Shown here in pieces: positions 33,579-41,559 of a DNA stretch of 41,797 nt. The notes below the pieces were generated by a model. It was not told where the DNA came from. It saw nothing but the letters and a program-made list of their open reading frames with translations, and did not search any database. Both the position numbers and the translations under genes were made by a program. Position 1 is the first letter of the stretch. Each line of letters opens with the position of its first letter. Origin of the DNA: a bacterium (lineage in GTDB: Bacteria > Acidobacteriota > Thermoanaerobaculia > Multivoradales > JAHEKO01); the NCBI GenBank assembly GCA_024224155.1, contig JAAENP010000387.1, positions 1-41,797 of the forward strand, given 5' to 3'.

Positions 33579-34790
33579 ATGTTTCACAAACCACTCTTCA
33601 TAGCCAGTTATCACCAGTCGAGATTCGGCAAGCTCAAGACCATGACCGTCCCCGAGATCGTCTCCAACGCCGTCCTCGGTGCTTGTGCGGAGATCGACGC
33701 CGGGGCTTCGGCCGTGGACGTCGCGTCGATCGGGTCGGCCTGCGGCTTCACGCTCAATGATCAGGGACTCTTGAGTGGCCTGATGGCCATGGTACCGGGC
33801 CTCGAGGGCAAGCCGATGGAATCGGTCGAAAACGCGTGTGCCTCGGGAGGGCAGGCGGTCCTGTCGGTGGCGCACAAGCTCCTGCTGGGGCTGGGGGACG
33901 TCGGCATCGCGGTCGGCTTCGAAAAGATGCGCAACGACGAGGGCAAGATGGATGGCAAGCTGGTCGGCAAGGCCCTGGGTGTGTTCTCGCATCCGGACGA
34001 GCGGGAAGGCAAGGCCTACATCTTCCCGCATCTGTTTGCGGAGGTGATGCAGCTCTATATGGAGACCCATGGAGTGAGCGAGGAAGACCTCGCCCGGATT
34101 GCGGTGGCCGAGTACGCTCACGCCACTCACAACCCTGACGCGCAGATGAGCAGGGTCGATCTGACCCTCGAGCAGGCGACGACGATCGAGGGCATCAACC
34201 GCTACATCGTCGAAGGCTTGCCGCTCAAGACCTACGACTGCTCACAGATCACCGACGGGTATGCCGGACTGATCCTGGCGACCGAAGAGGGGCTGGCCAG
34301 GCTCGGGGTGGCGAAGCAGGATTGTGTCGAGCTCGCGGGCTTCGCCCAGGCCACCGACCCGGTCAAGAAGGAGGGTCGGGACGTACTGCGTCCGGCCGGC
34401 GCGCTCAAGGCGATGAGTACCGCTTACGAGATGGCGGCGGTCACACCCGCCGACGTCACGGTCGCCGAGGTTCACGACTGCTTTACCGTCATGGGCGCGA
34501 TCGGGGTCGAGGTCATTGGCAAGGCTGGCTACGGCGAGGGCGCCCGCTTCTGGAAAGAGTGTCGGGCGTCGGTACAGGGGGATTGCGCCGTCAACACGTC
34601 CGGCGGTCTGATCGCCAAAGGACACCCTATTGGCGCGACGGGTGTCGCGATGATCGGGTGGGCGGCCAAGCAGCTAATGGGCAAGGCTCCTGCCGAGCTC
34701 CAGCGCCGGGACGCCGAGGTGGCGGCGACCTTCAACATCGGTGGACCGATCTGCGCGTCCGTGTGCACGGTCTTGAAGCAGGCAGCCTGA
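33579..34790 (+). CDS. Thiolase, SCPx/archaeal type
   Basis: The 403-residue thiolase has the nucleophilic Cys87 in ENACASGG, His299 and Cys301 in the HDCF motif, and His349 in AKGHPIGATG. The HDCF motif and the C-terminal NIGGP, in place of the CxGxG loop of classical thiolases, mark the SCPx/archaeal acetoacetyl-CoA thiolase group. Such enzymes catalyse CoA-dependent cleavage or condensation of 3-ketoacyl-CoA, and many need a DUF35 (OB-fold/zinc) partner; none is encoded in the window. It follows hydrolase 2 by eight bases with a GGAG ribosome-binding site. Together with the KAS III-like protein it recalls thiolase/KAS III-like acyltransferase pairs. Confidence 0.92.
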   Translation: MFHKPLFIASYHQSRFGKLKTMTVPEIVSNAVLGACAEIDAGASAVDVASIGSACGFTLNDQGLLSGLMAMVPGLEGKPMESVENACASGGQAVLSVAHKLLLGLGDVGIAVGFEKMRNDEGKMDGKLVGKALGVFSHPDEREGKAYIFPHLFAEVMQLYMETHGVSEEDLARIAVAEYAHATHNPDAQMSRVDLTLEQATTIEGINRYIVEGLPLKTYDCSQITDGYAGLILATEEGLARLGVAKQDCVELAGFAQATDPVKKEGRDVLRPAGALKAMSTAYEMAAVTPADVTVAEVHDCFTVMGAIGVEVIGKAGYGEGARFWKECRASVQGDCAVNTSGGLIAKGHPIGATGVAMIGWAAKQLMGKAPAELQRRDAEVAATFNIGGPICASVCTVLKQAA

Positions 34791-35166
34791 TGCGGGCTCG
34801 TGGTCCTGCCCCCGAGAGCGCCTTGGCGCCGTTCGGCAGGCTAATCCTCCAGGGGACGGCTCGGGCTCGGAGGCCTGCAGGGGGCGGGCCCTCGCCTGCG
34901 CTCCGCAGCGCGCAAACCGCAAGGGGCCTCCGGTCGTCATCTCGAGCGCTTGCGGAGAGCCCCCTGAGCGGGTTGCCTGCCGATCCGGCGAGCATCGGCG
35001 CTCGCCCACGAATCACTCTGACCTCGAGCCGGCACTGTGCCTGAAGGGCCGTCCGCGTGCCTCTTGCGAGCGAGGTCCGCCGAGCGAGAAGACGGCACCG
35101 GCGGCCCTCAATCGGTCTGCTCAGCCACAGAGCTCGGCGCCACGGTTGCTTCAGAGGAGAGGAGTT
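34791..35166. other. Structured 376-base intergenic region containing repeat copy 1
   Basis: No convincing gene is seen here. The first half is GC-rich with potential hairpins: CTGCG-CTC-CGCAG at 34896-34908, and a larger imperfect stem between 34923-34932 and 34953-34963. The second half holds the first 77-bp repeat. A strong purine-rich ribosome-binding site (GAGGAGAGGAG, 35154-35164) precedes the next gene. The gap breaks an otherwise tightly packed operon. Confidence 0.6.
35031..35107 (+). repeat. 77-bp direct repeat, copy 1 (imperfect dyad)
   Basis: This segment matches 36139-36215 at 72 of 77 positions without gaps, in the same orientation. From about 35046 to 35107 it has imperfect dyad symmetry: GGGCCG ... 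GTGCC at the left and GGCACCGGCGGCCC at the right. All five differences between copies would change amino acids in the shared open frame, so protein-coding selection is unlikely. It looks like a REP/MITE-type intergenic element. Confidence 0.85.
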
Positions 35167-36045
35167 ATGCCTGAAGTGACGCCCGACAAGAGCGGTCACC
35201 TGCCGTTCGGCGAGCACCAGATCTACTGGGAGTACCACGGCAAGGGTGACAAAGAGGCGGTCTGTCTTCTCAACGGCCTCGCCATGCACACTCCGGCCTG
35301 GTACTGGTGCCTGCCCGAGCTTGTCGACGAATACGACGTCATCCTGTACGACTATCTGGGGCAGGGCCAGTCGTCGTGCCCGGACGAGCCGCACTACATA
35401 CCCGACTTCTGCCACTACCTGACCGGGATCATCGATCATTTGGGGATCGACAAGATCCACGTCATGGGAATCTCCTACGGCGGGTTCATCGCGCTCGACT
35501 ACGGGCGGCTCTATCAGGAGCGGCTGCACACCTTGACCCTGTCGGGGATTCTGCTCAGCCACGAGCGCCAGTTCGAGATGTATCAGGATCTTTCGCTGCT
35601 CTTCTACCGCTCCGGTCAGGTGGCCTTCGAGATCTACACGCATTACCTCTACGAGAAGATCTTCGGCGAGCCGTTTCTGAGGGCTCTGCCTCCGGAGACT
35701 CTCGAGGACATGCGCCAGCGCTTCTTCAATCGCTACAAGGATCGTGTCCACTCATTGGTGCGCCTGACCGAGGCCCAGAACCCCTTCTTCGAGGCGCTCG
35801 AGGAGCGCCTGCCGGAGTACCGTGCTGTCAAGACCCCTACGCTTCTGGTCTCCGGTGACCAGGATCGAGTGCTGCCTCTCTGGCAGCAGAAGAAGATGCT
35901 CGATGTCTTCCCGGACATCCGGTTCGAGCTGGTCGAGGGTGCCGGGCACGTCCTCTATCTCGAGAAGAAGGACATCTTCTTTCCGATGCTGAGGGCGTTC
36001 ATGAAAGCCAAATCGACCGACTTCCAGAGCGGCGGAAATGCCTGA
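35167..36045 (+). CDS. Alpha/beta hydrolase with Asn-Gly oxyanion motif, RhlA-like (hydrolase 3)
   Basis: This 292-residue protein has the alpha/beta-hydrolase triad Ser103 (GISYGG), Asp233 (GDQDRVLP) and His261 (GAGHVLYLEK). As in hydrolase 2, the oxyanion loop is NG (VCLLNGLAMHTPAW), and the following strand YDVILYDYLGQGQS resembles RhlA more than typical esterases. I chose the ATG at 35167 for its strong ribosome-binding site; a TTG seven codons upstream would bury it. The gene is bracketed by two direct 77-bp repeats, unlike its tightly packed neighbours, which suggests insertion as a cassette. The substrate is unknown but is probably an acyl or ketoacyl intermediate of the same pathway. 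Confidence 0.88.
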   Translation: MPEVTPDKSGHLPFGEHQIYWEYHGKGDKEAVCLLNGLAMHTPAWYWCLPELVDEYDVILYDYLGQGQSSCPDEPHYIPDFCHYLTGIIDHLGIDKIHVMGISYGGFIALDYGRLYQERLHTLTLSGILLSHERQFEMYQDLSLLFYRSGQVAFEIYTHYLYEKIFGEPFLRALPPETLEDMRQRFFNRYKDRVHSLVRLTEAQNPFFEALEERLPEYRAVKTPTLLVSGDQDRVLPLWQQKKMLDVFPDIRFELVEGAGHVLYLEKKDIFFPMLRAFMKAKSTDFQSGGNA

Positions 36046-36345
36046 ATCTGCGGCGTCACGCTTCGATCGGGCTCCTCGACGTATGTCCGATACGCCGGCT
36101 GTGACGAGGGAGGCCTAATGCCCGACCCTCCGACGAACGGCACTGCGCCTGAAAGGCCGGCCGCGTGCCTCTTGCGAGCGAGGTCCGCCGAGCGAGAAGA
36201 GCGCACCGGCGGCCCACTATCGGGTCGAACCGCGGGAGAGCTGCGAACGGCAGACGGTCGACACCCTTCGATTAACTCGAGGGCAAGCGGAGATCGACCG
36301 CTACAGCACGGGACGGTCGACCGTTCCGGAGGCGGAGGCTAGCCC
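36046..36345. other. 300-base intergenic region containing repeat copy 2
   Basis: This gap between hydrolase 3 and the symporter holds the second 77-bp repeat. A 74-codon open frame (36118-36342) with a good ribosome-binding site runs through it, but its product is a low-complexity Arg/Gly/Pro-rich sequence partly specified by the repeat, so it is not called as a gene. GACGGTCGAC occurs at 36253-36262 and again within a larger palindrome around 36310-36327. GGAGG before the ATG at 36346 serves the symporter. Confidence 0.55.
36139..36215 (+). repeat. 77-bp direct repeat, copy 2 (imperfect dyad)
   Basis: Ungapped match of 72/77 to 35031-35107, same strand. The outer parts can pair (GGCC at 36155-36158 with GGCC at 36211-36214, and GTGC ... 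TCTT with AAGA ... GCAC), giving a long imperfect hairpin. Sequences outside the 77 bp on either side show no similarity between copies, so the element boundaries are sharp. Confidence 0.85.
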
Positions 36346-37860
36346 ATGGAACCCAAGATCCTGGCCAGCTGGCTGCTGGTCCTCGCCTACATGACCACCA
36401 TCATCGTCCTGGTGGTGCGCGGCGCCCGGCGCAACAAGAGCGTCGCCGACTACGCGGTGGGCAACATCGCGTTTTCGCCGATCGCGGTGGGGCTGGCGCT
36501 GGCGGCGTCGACGACCAGTGCCGCGACCTTCATCATCAATCCCGGGCTTGTGGCCTACTTCGGGCTGAGCGCCGTCTTCGGCTTGTGCGTGGTGCTGCCG
36601 ATCTCGATGTTCATATCGCTGGTCGTGCTGACCAAGGGCTTCCGGAAGTACGGCGAGTCGGTCAAAGCGCTGACGCTGTCGCAGTGGGTTGGACAGAGGT
36701 ACGAGAGCAAGGCGTTTGCTGTCTTCTTTGCGTTTCTGTCACTGCTTCTGGTGACCTTCATCGTGCTCATTCTGGTAGGCCTGACCAAGGTCGTCGCGGC
36801 GTCCCTGGGATTGAACGAGACCCTGGTGCTCGCGGCGCTGGTGGTTTTCTCGTTCGGCTACATGATGTTCGGCGGCGCTAACTCGATGGTCTACACCAAC
36901 ACCGTGCAGGGCGTGATCATGCTCGTGGTGGCGGTGATTCTGCTCGGCTCGGGTCTGGAGCACTTCGCCGGAGGGTTGGGCGGTTTCCTTGGCAAGCTGA
37001 GAAGTGTCGATCCCAATCTCGCCACGCTCTACAACACCGAGAGCCCACTCTTCCGGGACGGCTTCGCAGTCATCTTCTGCACCATCGTTGTGGGGATTGC
37101 GATCGTCTGCCAGCCGCACATCATCACCAAGTCGTTGCTGCTCAAGAAGAAGAGCGACGTCAACCGCTATCTCGTCGCCGGCATCATCGTGCAGATGCTC
37201 TTCTTCTTGGTGGTTGTCGTCGGCCTTTACGCCCGGATTGAGTTCCCCGATCTCATGCACGGCGGTCAGACGATTCTTCCGGACAGCGTCACCTCGACCT
37301 ACCTGGTCACGCAGTTTTCCTGGTTTGTCGGAGTGCTGGTGTTTCTGGGACTGATCTCGGCCGGCATGTCGACCCTCGAAGGCCTGATTCAGTCGATGTC
37401 GATCATCATCACCAACGATCTGATCCACAACATCCATGACTGGATCACCGGTCGGACTCTTACGGATCACTACCTCTTCATCTTGAACCGGGTCGTGATC
37501 ACCATCCTTGCAGTAGTGGCCTTCGGCTTGGCCTACTGGCAGCTGGTGGCGCCGAACCTGAGCGTGATCATCTTTGCCCAGCTGGGCGTCTATGCCTTCT
37601 TCGCGGCGGCGTTCGTGCCCGTGCTCTTCGGAACCTTTCTGCACGATACGCCGCGCGTAGCGGTGGTCGCCGCCGCGGTGACCGCGGTCGTGGTGCACTT
37701 CGCGCTCTACTACACCGGGCAGAGCTACTTCCCGTACTACGTTGGCGTGTCGGTCAAGAACCCGGGCATCTCGACCGCCCTCGGGGTGGTGGCTGCAACC
37801 GTGGTCGGGGGAGCTCTTCATCTCGCTTTGCGAAATCGGCATACCGGTTCAAGCGCATGA
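36346..37860 (+). CDS. Sodium:solute symporter family (SSS) transporter
   Basis: The 504-residue integral membrane protein has about 13 hydrophobic helices from residue 5 to 495, the usual number for the SSS family. Family features include ALAASTTSAATFIINPGLVAY in the first broken helix, GYMMFGGANSMVYTNTVQG, and the loop ISAGMSTLEGLIQSMS. SSS proteins use the sodium gradient to import organic solutes such as carboxylates, sugars, amino acids or pantothenate. In this cluster it would carry the substrate, or a carboxylate released from it, across the inner membrane after TonB-dependent entry. GGAGG precedes the ATG, and its stop overlaps the next gene in an ATGA. Confidence 0.93.
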   Translation: MEPKILASWLLVLAYMTTIIVLVVRGARRNKSVADYAVGNIAFSPIAVGLALAASTTSAATFIINPGLVAYFGLSAVFGLCVVLPISMFISLVVLTKGFRKYGESVKALTLSQWVGQRYESKAFAVFFAFLSLLLVTFIVLILVGLTKVVAASLGLNETLVLAALVVFSFGYMMFGGANSMVYTNTVQGVIMLVVAVILLGSGLEHFAGGLGGFLGKLRSVDPNLATLYNTESPLFRDGFAVIFCTIVVGIAIVCQPHIITKSLLLKKKSDVNRYLVAGIIVQMLFFLVVVVGLYARIEFPDLMHGGQTILPDSVTSTYLVTQFSWFVGVLVFLGLISAGMSTLEGLIQSMSIIITNDLIHNIHDWITGRTLTDHYLFILNRVVITILAVVAFGLAYWQLVAPNLSVIIFAQLGVYAFFAAAFVPVLFGTFLHDTPRVAVVAAAVTAVVVHFALYYTGQSYFPYYVGVSVKNPGISTALGVVAATVVGGALHLALRNRHTGSSA

Positions 37861-38903
37861 CGGACGGATTCACCATGGGGATCGTCGGCGCGGGGATGTA
37901 CCTGCCCAACAGGGTGATGTCTGCTGCGGACATCGCCGAGGCGAGCGGCCTGGAGGAATGGGTGGTTCGCGAGAAGCTCGGTATCGAGCAGAAGCACGTT
38001 ACCGATCCGAATGTCCACCCGAATGAGATGGCGGCTCGGGCGGCGAGGCAATGTCTGGACAAGACCGGCATGGATCCGAAGGAGATCGACGTGCTGCTGT
38101 GCACGACCGAAGAGTGGAAGGAGTACGCTCTTTGGACCGCGGGAATCGATCTGGCGGCGGAGATCGGCGCGGTCAACGCCTGGGGCATGGATGTGCACAT
38201 GCGTTGCGCGACCACTATCGCGGCTCTGAAGCTGGCGCGGTCGTTGATACGCGACGATACCTCGATTGAGACGGTCATGATCGCGGGCGGCTATACGGTT
38301 GCCGACTTTATCGATTTCTCGAACCCGCGCACTTCGTTCCTGTTCAACATCGGAGCAGGCGCCGGCGCGTTGATTGTGCGACGCGACTGGCCCGAGAATC
38401 AGGTTCTCGGCAGCCACCTGATGTCCGACGGCTCGATGAGCCGCCACGTGATCGTGCCCGCGAGCGGCACGATCGAGCATCCGAGCGACGAGGCGGTGGC
38501 TCATGGGCGATTCAAGTTCGACCTGGTCGAGCCCGAGGCGATGAAGAGCCGGCTCGGGGAAGTCTCGATCGACAACTGGATGCACTGCGTTGACGAGGCC
38601 CTCGCCAAGTCGGGCACCAAGCCGGACGGCACGCCCTACGGCCGTAAGGATCTCGGCTACCTCAATATGCTTCTGGTCAAACCTTCCGCTCATAGACAAA
38701 TCCTAGAGCTGCTTGGGCTGTCCGAAGCGCAATCGGTCTACCTTGGGCATATCGGCCACATCGGCGAACAGGACGCGATCATCTCGATGATCGAGGGCGA
38801 GCGCACCGGCGCATTGAAAGGCGGCGACCTCATGGTGATCCTCGGCGCTGGAATCGGCTACGTCTGGGGTGCCGGCATCGTGCGGTGGGGCCCGGCCGGA
38901 TAG
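37857..38903 (+). CDS. Second KAS III-like protein lacking the canonical His/Asn pair
   Basis: This 348-residue thiolase-fold protein resembles FabH and hydroxymethylglutaryl-CoA-synthase-like proteins. Cys117 (DVHMRCATT) sits at the nucleophile position. The HQAN region reads KPSAHRQI, aligning Lys275 with the catalytic His and placing His279 four residues later. GNTSA reads GHIGE, with His301 in place of Asn. The C-terminal GAGIGYVWGAGIVRW confirms register. It is clearly different from the first KAS III-like protein, so the cluster carries two diverged members that may form a heteromer or act on different intermediates. It overlaps the symporter stop (ATGA) and is followed after 20 bases by the acyl-CoA ligase. 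Confidence 0.87.
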   Translation: MTDGFTMGIVGAGMYLPNRVMSAADIAEASGLEEWVVREKLGIEQKHVTDPNVHPNEMAARAARQCLDKTGMDPKEIDVLLCTTEEWKEYALWTAGIDLAAEIGAVNAWGMDVHMRCATTIAALKLARSLIRDDTSIETVMIAGGYTVADFIDFSNPRTSFLFNIGAGAGALIVRRDWPENQVLGSHLMSDGSMSRHVIVPASGTIEHPSDEAVAHGRFKFDLVEPEAMKSRLGEVSIDNWMHCVDEALAKSGTKPDGTPYGRKDLGYLNMLLVKPSAHRQILELLGLSEAQSVYLGHIGHIGEQDAIISMIEGERTGALKGGDLMVILGAGIGYVWGAGIVRWGPAG

Positions 38904-38923
38904 AGCCGACTGGAGGAGGCACA

Positions 38924-40450
38924 ATGATTCCGCAGACGTCTCACTACGTCACCGACTGGCTCGGCAAGCGCGCCGGCCTGACACCGGATCGCGTCGGGCT
39001 GATCGAAGGTCTCGGAGGGCCGAAGATCACCTATGCCGCTTGGAACGCGCGCGTCAACCGAAGCGCCAACTACCTGCGCTCGCTGGGAGTCGAGGAAGGC
39101 GATCTGGTCTCGGTCTACTCTTCCAACTGTCCCGAGTTTGTGGATCTGTTCTGGGCTGTGGGCAAAATCGGCGCGATTCTTCACAATCTCAACTGGCGCC
39201 TGACGGTTCACGAGCTCCGCGAGATCGTCGCTGACGCCGAGCCGGTGATGCTGTTTTACAGTCCGGACTGGCAGTCACAGGTCGAGGAGTTACGGCCATC
39301 CTTCGAGAGCATTCGGGAGGTAATCGCGTTCGGCGAGCCGGCCCCTGGGGAGCGCTCGTTTTCAGAGCGAGAGTTGCAGCCCGAGCAGCTCGACGGTCTG
39401 CCCCAGCTCACGCTCGACCATCCATGGGGCATCTACTACACGGGTGGCACCACCGGCCTGCCCAAGGGCGCGATCCTGACCCACGGCAACATCACCTGGA
39501 ACAGCGTCAACACCATTGCCTCGTGGGGCATTCACGGCGCTCATGTCGCGGCGCTGCAGCTGCCCTTCTTCCACGTCGGCGGGCCGAACATCTTCATGGT
39601 GCCGCTGGTTCATGTTGGTGGCACCACCATTCTCTGTCGGGAGTTCAGCCTCGACGAGACCTTCGATTTGATTGAGAAGGGCGGCATCACCCACTACGTC
39701 GGCGTGCCGACGATGTACCAGATGATCCAGGCCGATCCGCGCTGGGAAGAAGCCGATTTTTCCAAACTCGAGCTGGTGATCTCTGGCGGTGCGCCATGCC
39801 CGCTGCCGATCATGCAGAAGTTCTGGGATCGCGGTATCGACTTCAAAATGGGCTACGGCTTGACCGAGGCCACCGGCAACAACTTCTGGCTGCCGAGGGA
39901 GAGGGTCCGCGACAAGACCACCGCGGTGGGTATGCCGATCTTCCACATCGACATGAAGATCGTCGACGAGAGCGGCGCCGAGGTCGGTCCGGGCGAGGCC
40001 GGGGAGCTTCTGATTCGCGGTCCGCACGTCATGCCCGGTTACTGGAATCGGCCAGAGGCCACGGCCGAGACCATCAGGGATGGCTGGCTCTGGACGGGCG
40101 ATCTCGCCGTAAGGGACGACGAGGGCTTCTACACCATCAAGGGCCGCTCCAAGGACATGTTCATTTCCGGCGGGGAGAACGTCTACCCGGCGGAGGTCGA
40201 GTCGGTGATGTTGGCCTTCGAGGGGGTCGCCGAGGCGGCTCTGGTCGGGGTGCCCGATGAGAAATGGGGAGAGGTGGGCAAGGCCTGCCTGGTGCTCGCT
40301 CCCGGAACCGACTTCTCCGAGGATTCGTTCAAGGCATTTCTGGCCGAGCGCCTGGCCAAGTACAAGCTGCCGCGAATTGTCGAGATTCTCGACGAGCTAC
40401 CGAAGACGGCTATCGGCAAGATCGACAAGAAGCTCCTGGCGGAGAGCTGA
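38924..40450 (+). CDS. AMP-forming acyl-CoA synthetase (FadD-like)
   Basis: The 508-residue ANL-superfamily ligase has the P-loop YYTGGTTGLPKGAILTH, the GYGLTEATGNN adenylate motif, the hinge TGDLAVRDDEGFYTIKGRSKD and the C-terminal catalytic lysine in PKTAIGKIDKK. These indicate activation of a carboxylic acid to its acyl-CoA through an acyl-adenylate. The start at 38924 is set by the GGAGGAGG ribosome-binding site (38912-38919); the frame is open 13 codons further upstream. It is the last gene of the cluster and probably loads the imported or hydrolysed acid for oxidation by the SDR, thiolase and KAS III-like proteins. It is not close to the beta-lactone synthetase OleC. Confidence 0.94.
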   Translation: MIPQTSHYVTDWLGKRAGLTPDRVGLIEGLGGPKITYAAWNARVNRSANYLRSLGVEEGDLVSVYSSNCPEFVDLFWAVGKIGAILHNLNWRLTVHELREIVADAEPVMLFYSPDWQSQVEELRPSFESIREVIAFGEPAPGERSFSERELQPEQLDGLPQLTLDHPWGIYYTGGTTGLPKGAILTHGNITWNSVNTIASWGIHGAHVAALQLPFFHVGGPNIFMVPLVHVGGTTILCREFSLDETFDLIEKGGITHYVGVPTMYQMIQADPRWEEADFSKLELVISGGAPCPLPIMQKFWDRGIDFKMGYGLTEATGNNFWLPRERVRDKTTAVGMPIFHIDMKIVDESGAEVGPGEAGELLIRGPHVMPGYWNRPEATAETIRDGWLWTGDLAVRDDEGFYTIKGRSKDMFISGGENVYPAEVESVMLAFEGVAEAALVGVPDEKWGEVGKACLVLAPGTDFSEDSFKAFLAERLAKYKLPRIVEILDELPKTAIGKIDKKLLAES

Positions 40451-40452
40451 GC

Positions 40453-41559
40453 TCAGCGGGATCTCTGGATTACGCTCACCAGCAGCGACACGTCCGAGGC
40501 GGCGTTGGTGCTGTTCAGGACGTCCTCGACGATCGCCAACCACAGCTGACCGCGGCTGCCCAGAGGTCGGCTGGCACCGAGAGTGCCGTCGATGATCGAG
40601 CCGCCGAAGTTCTCGAAGGAGTCGGATGGAAGAGGACTGGGCTCGCGAACGCGAGCCAGTTCGAAGGGCTTGGTGGTGCCTGCCAGCTGAAAATGAAGCG
40701 CCCAGGTCGACAGGCGATAGGCGCCGCCCACGTGACCGCTGATCATCGGCGGAGTGTTCAGGCCCACGTCTTCGAACGGGCCGCCGAACGGGAAGGTGGC
40801 GTTGAGATTGCCGTGGACCGCCCAGCGTGGCCACCGATAGTCGCTGGCGACACCCACCGATACGTCGACATCACCGCTTCCCATCAAGTAGTCCTTGTCA
40901 CCTGTCGGCAGCTCGAGGGCGGCTCGCCAGGCGAACGCCGGTCGCCGTCCGGATTGGGCCAGCACGATCCTCTTGAGCGTGATCGCGAGGTCTCCAAGGC
41001 CCGAGCGGGGGCCGGGCAGCTCGAAGAAGGTCTCACCGTCGCGTTTCAGCTGGAACCGAAACAGCGCGTTGGCCGGAGATTCCCGCTCGAAGGCTCGTTG
41101 CACCTTGAGATCGCCGAGGGAGTCTTCGACCGAGCGAATCGAACCGTCCAGGAGTCCCGTGTGGTACTGGTAGAGGGGAAGCTCGACCCCGAGGTCGAGC
41201 TTGTCCGAAAGACCTCGTCGGTAACGCAGGTTGACCCGCGTGATCTCCAAGTTGATCTCGGCGTCGAACTCGCTCGGTGGAAGGTTGCGGATATGGAGAA
41301 CGTTGGACTCGGATAGATCCACGCCGAACACCGATTCGCCGTGTCTCAGAGTGCCAGCCCCTTCCGGCGCGAGCTGAAAGAAGATCAGGCGGAGTGGAGA
41401 GACGGTCCGCAGCGGAACCGGTTCCAGGCGACGGTCGGACGAAGGCTGTTCCGCCGCCGCGGCCGGCGGCAGGCAGAGCACCGCGAGCCAAACGAGGGTC
41501 GCGGCCACCGTCGAGCCTGCTTGCAGACGCCGCAGCGATTCTGGTCGGACTAATCTCAT
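40453..41559 (-). CDS. DUF3187-like outer-membrane protein
   Basis: This 368-residue exported protein has a signal peptide (about residues 14-36, AAAA cleavage region) and then alternating beta-strand sequence typical of an outer-membrane barrel. It matches the DUF3187 pattern by eye: an opening PLRTVSPLRLIFFQLAPEGA, a GLSDKLDLGVELPLYQYHTG strand and a GDKDYLMGSGDVDVSVG region. The function of the family is unknown. It converges on the acyl-CoA ligase gene with a two-base gap and is therefore not part of the catabolic cluster. The start at 41559 lies just inside one arm of the terminal inverted repeat. Confidence 0.75.
   Translation of the reverse strand: MRLVRPESLRRLQAGSTVAATLVWLAVLCLPPAAAAEQPSSDRRLEPVPLRTVSPLRLIFFQLAPEGAGTLRHGESVFGVDLSESNVLHIRNLPPSEFDAEINLEITRVNLRYRRGLSDKLDLGVELPLYQYHTGLLDGSIRSVEDSLGDLKVQRAFERESPANALFRFQLKRDGETFFELPGPRSGLGDLAITLKRIVLAQSGRRPAFAWRAALELPTGDKDYLMGSGDVDVSVGVASDYRWPRWAVHGNLNATFPFGGPFEDVGLNTPPMISGHVGGAYRLSTWALHFQLAGTTKPFELARVREPSPLPSDSFENFGGSIIDGTLGASRPLGSRGQLWLAIVEDVLNSTNAASDVSLLVSVIQRSR

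Noticed and set aside
34732-35751. A 339-codon minus-strand frame across the thiolase-hydrolase 3 gap
   Set aside because: It runs antisense through two real genes and repeat copy 1 without any domain pattern.
36310-36327. Palindrome around ACGGTCGACCGT, with GACGGTCGAC also at 36253-36262, as a second operator upstream of the symporter
   Set aside because: It does not resemble the TetR palindrome, and short GTCGAC-centred palindromes are common in GC-rich DNA; noted only as a weak possibility.
36118-36342. A 74-codon frame with a good GGGAGG site before the symporter
   Set aside because: Its product is low-complexity and partly encoded by the 77-bp repeat; all differences between repeat copies would be amino-acid changing, and the equivalent frame in copy 1 ends differently.
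36739-37842. A 367-codon minus-strand frame opposite the symporter
   Set aside because: His/Asp-rich composition typical of the reverse reading of membrane-helix codons; no domain or ribosome-binding site.
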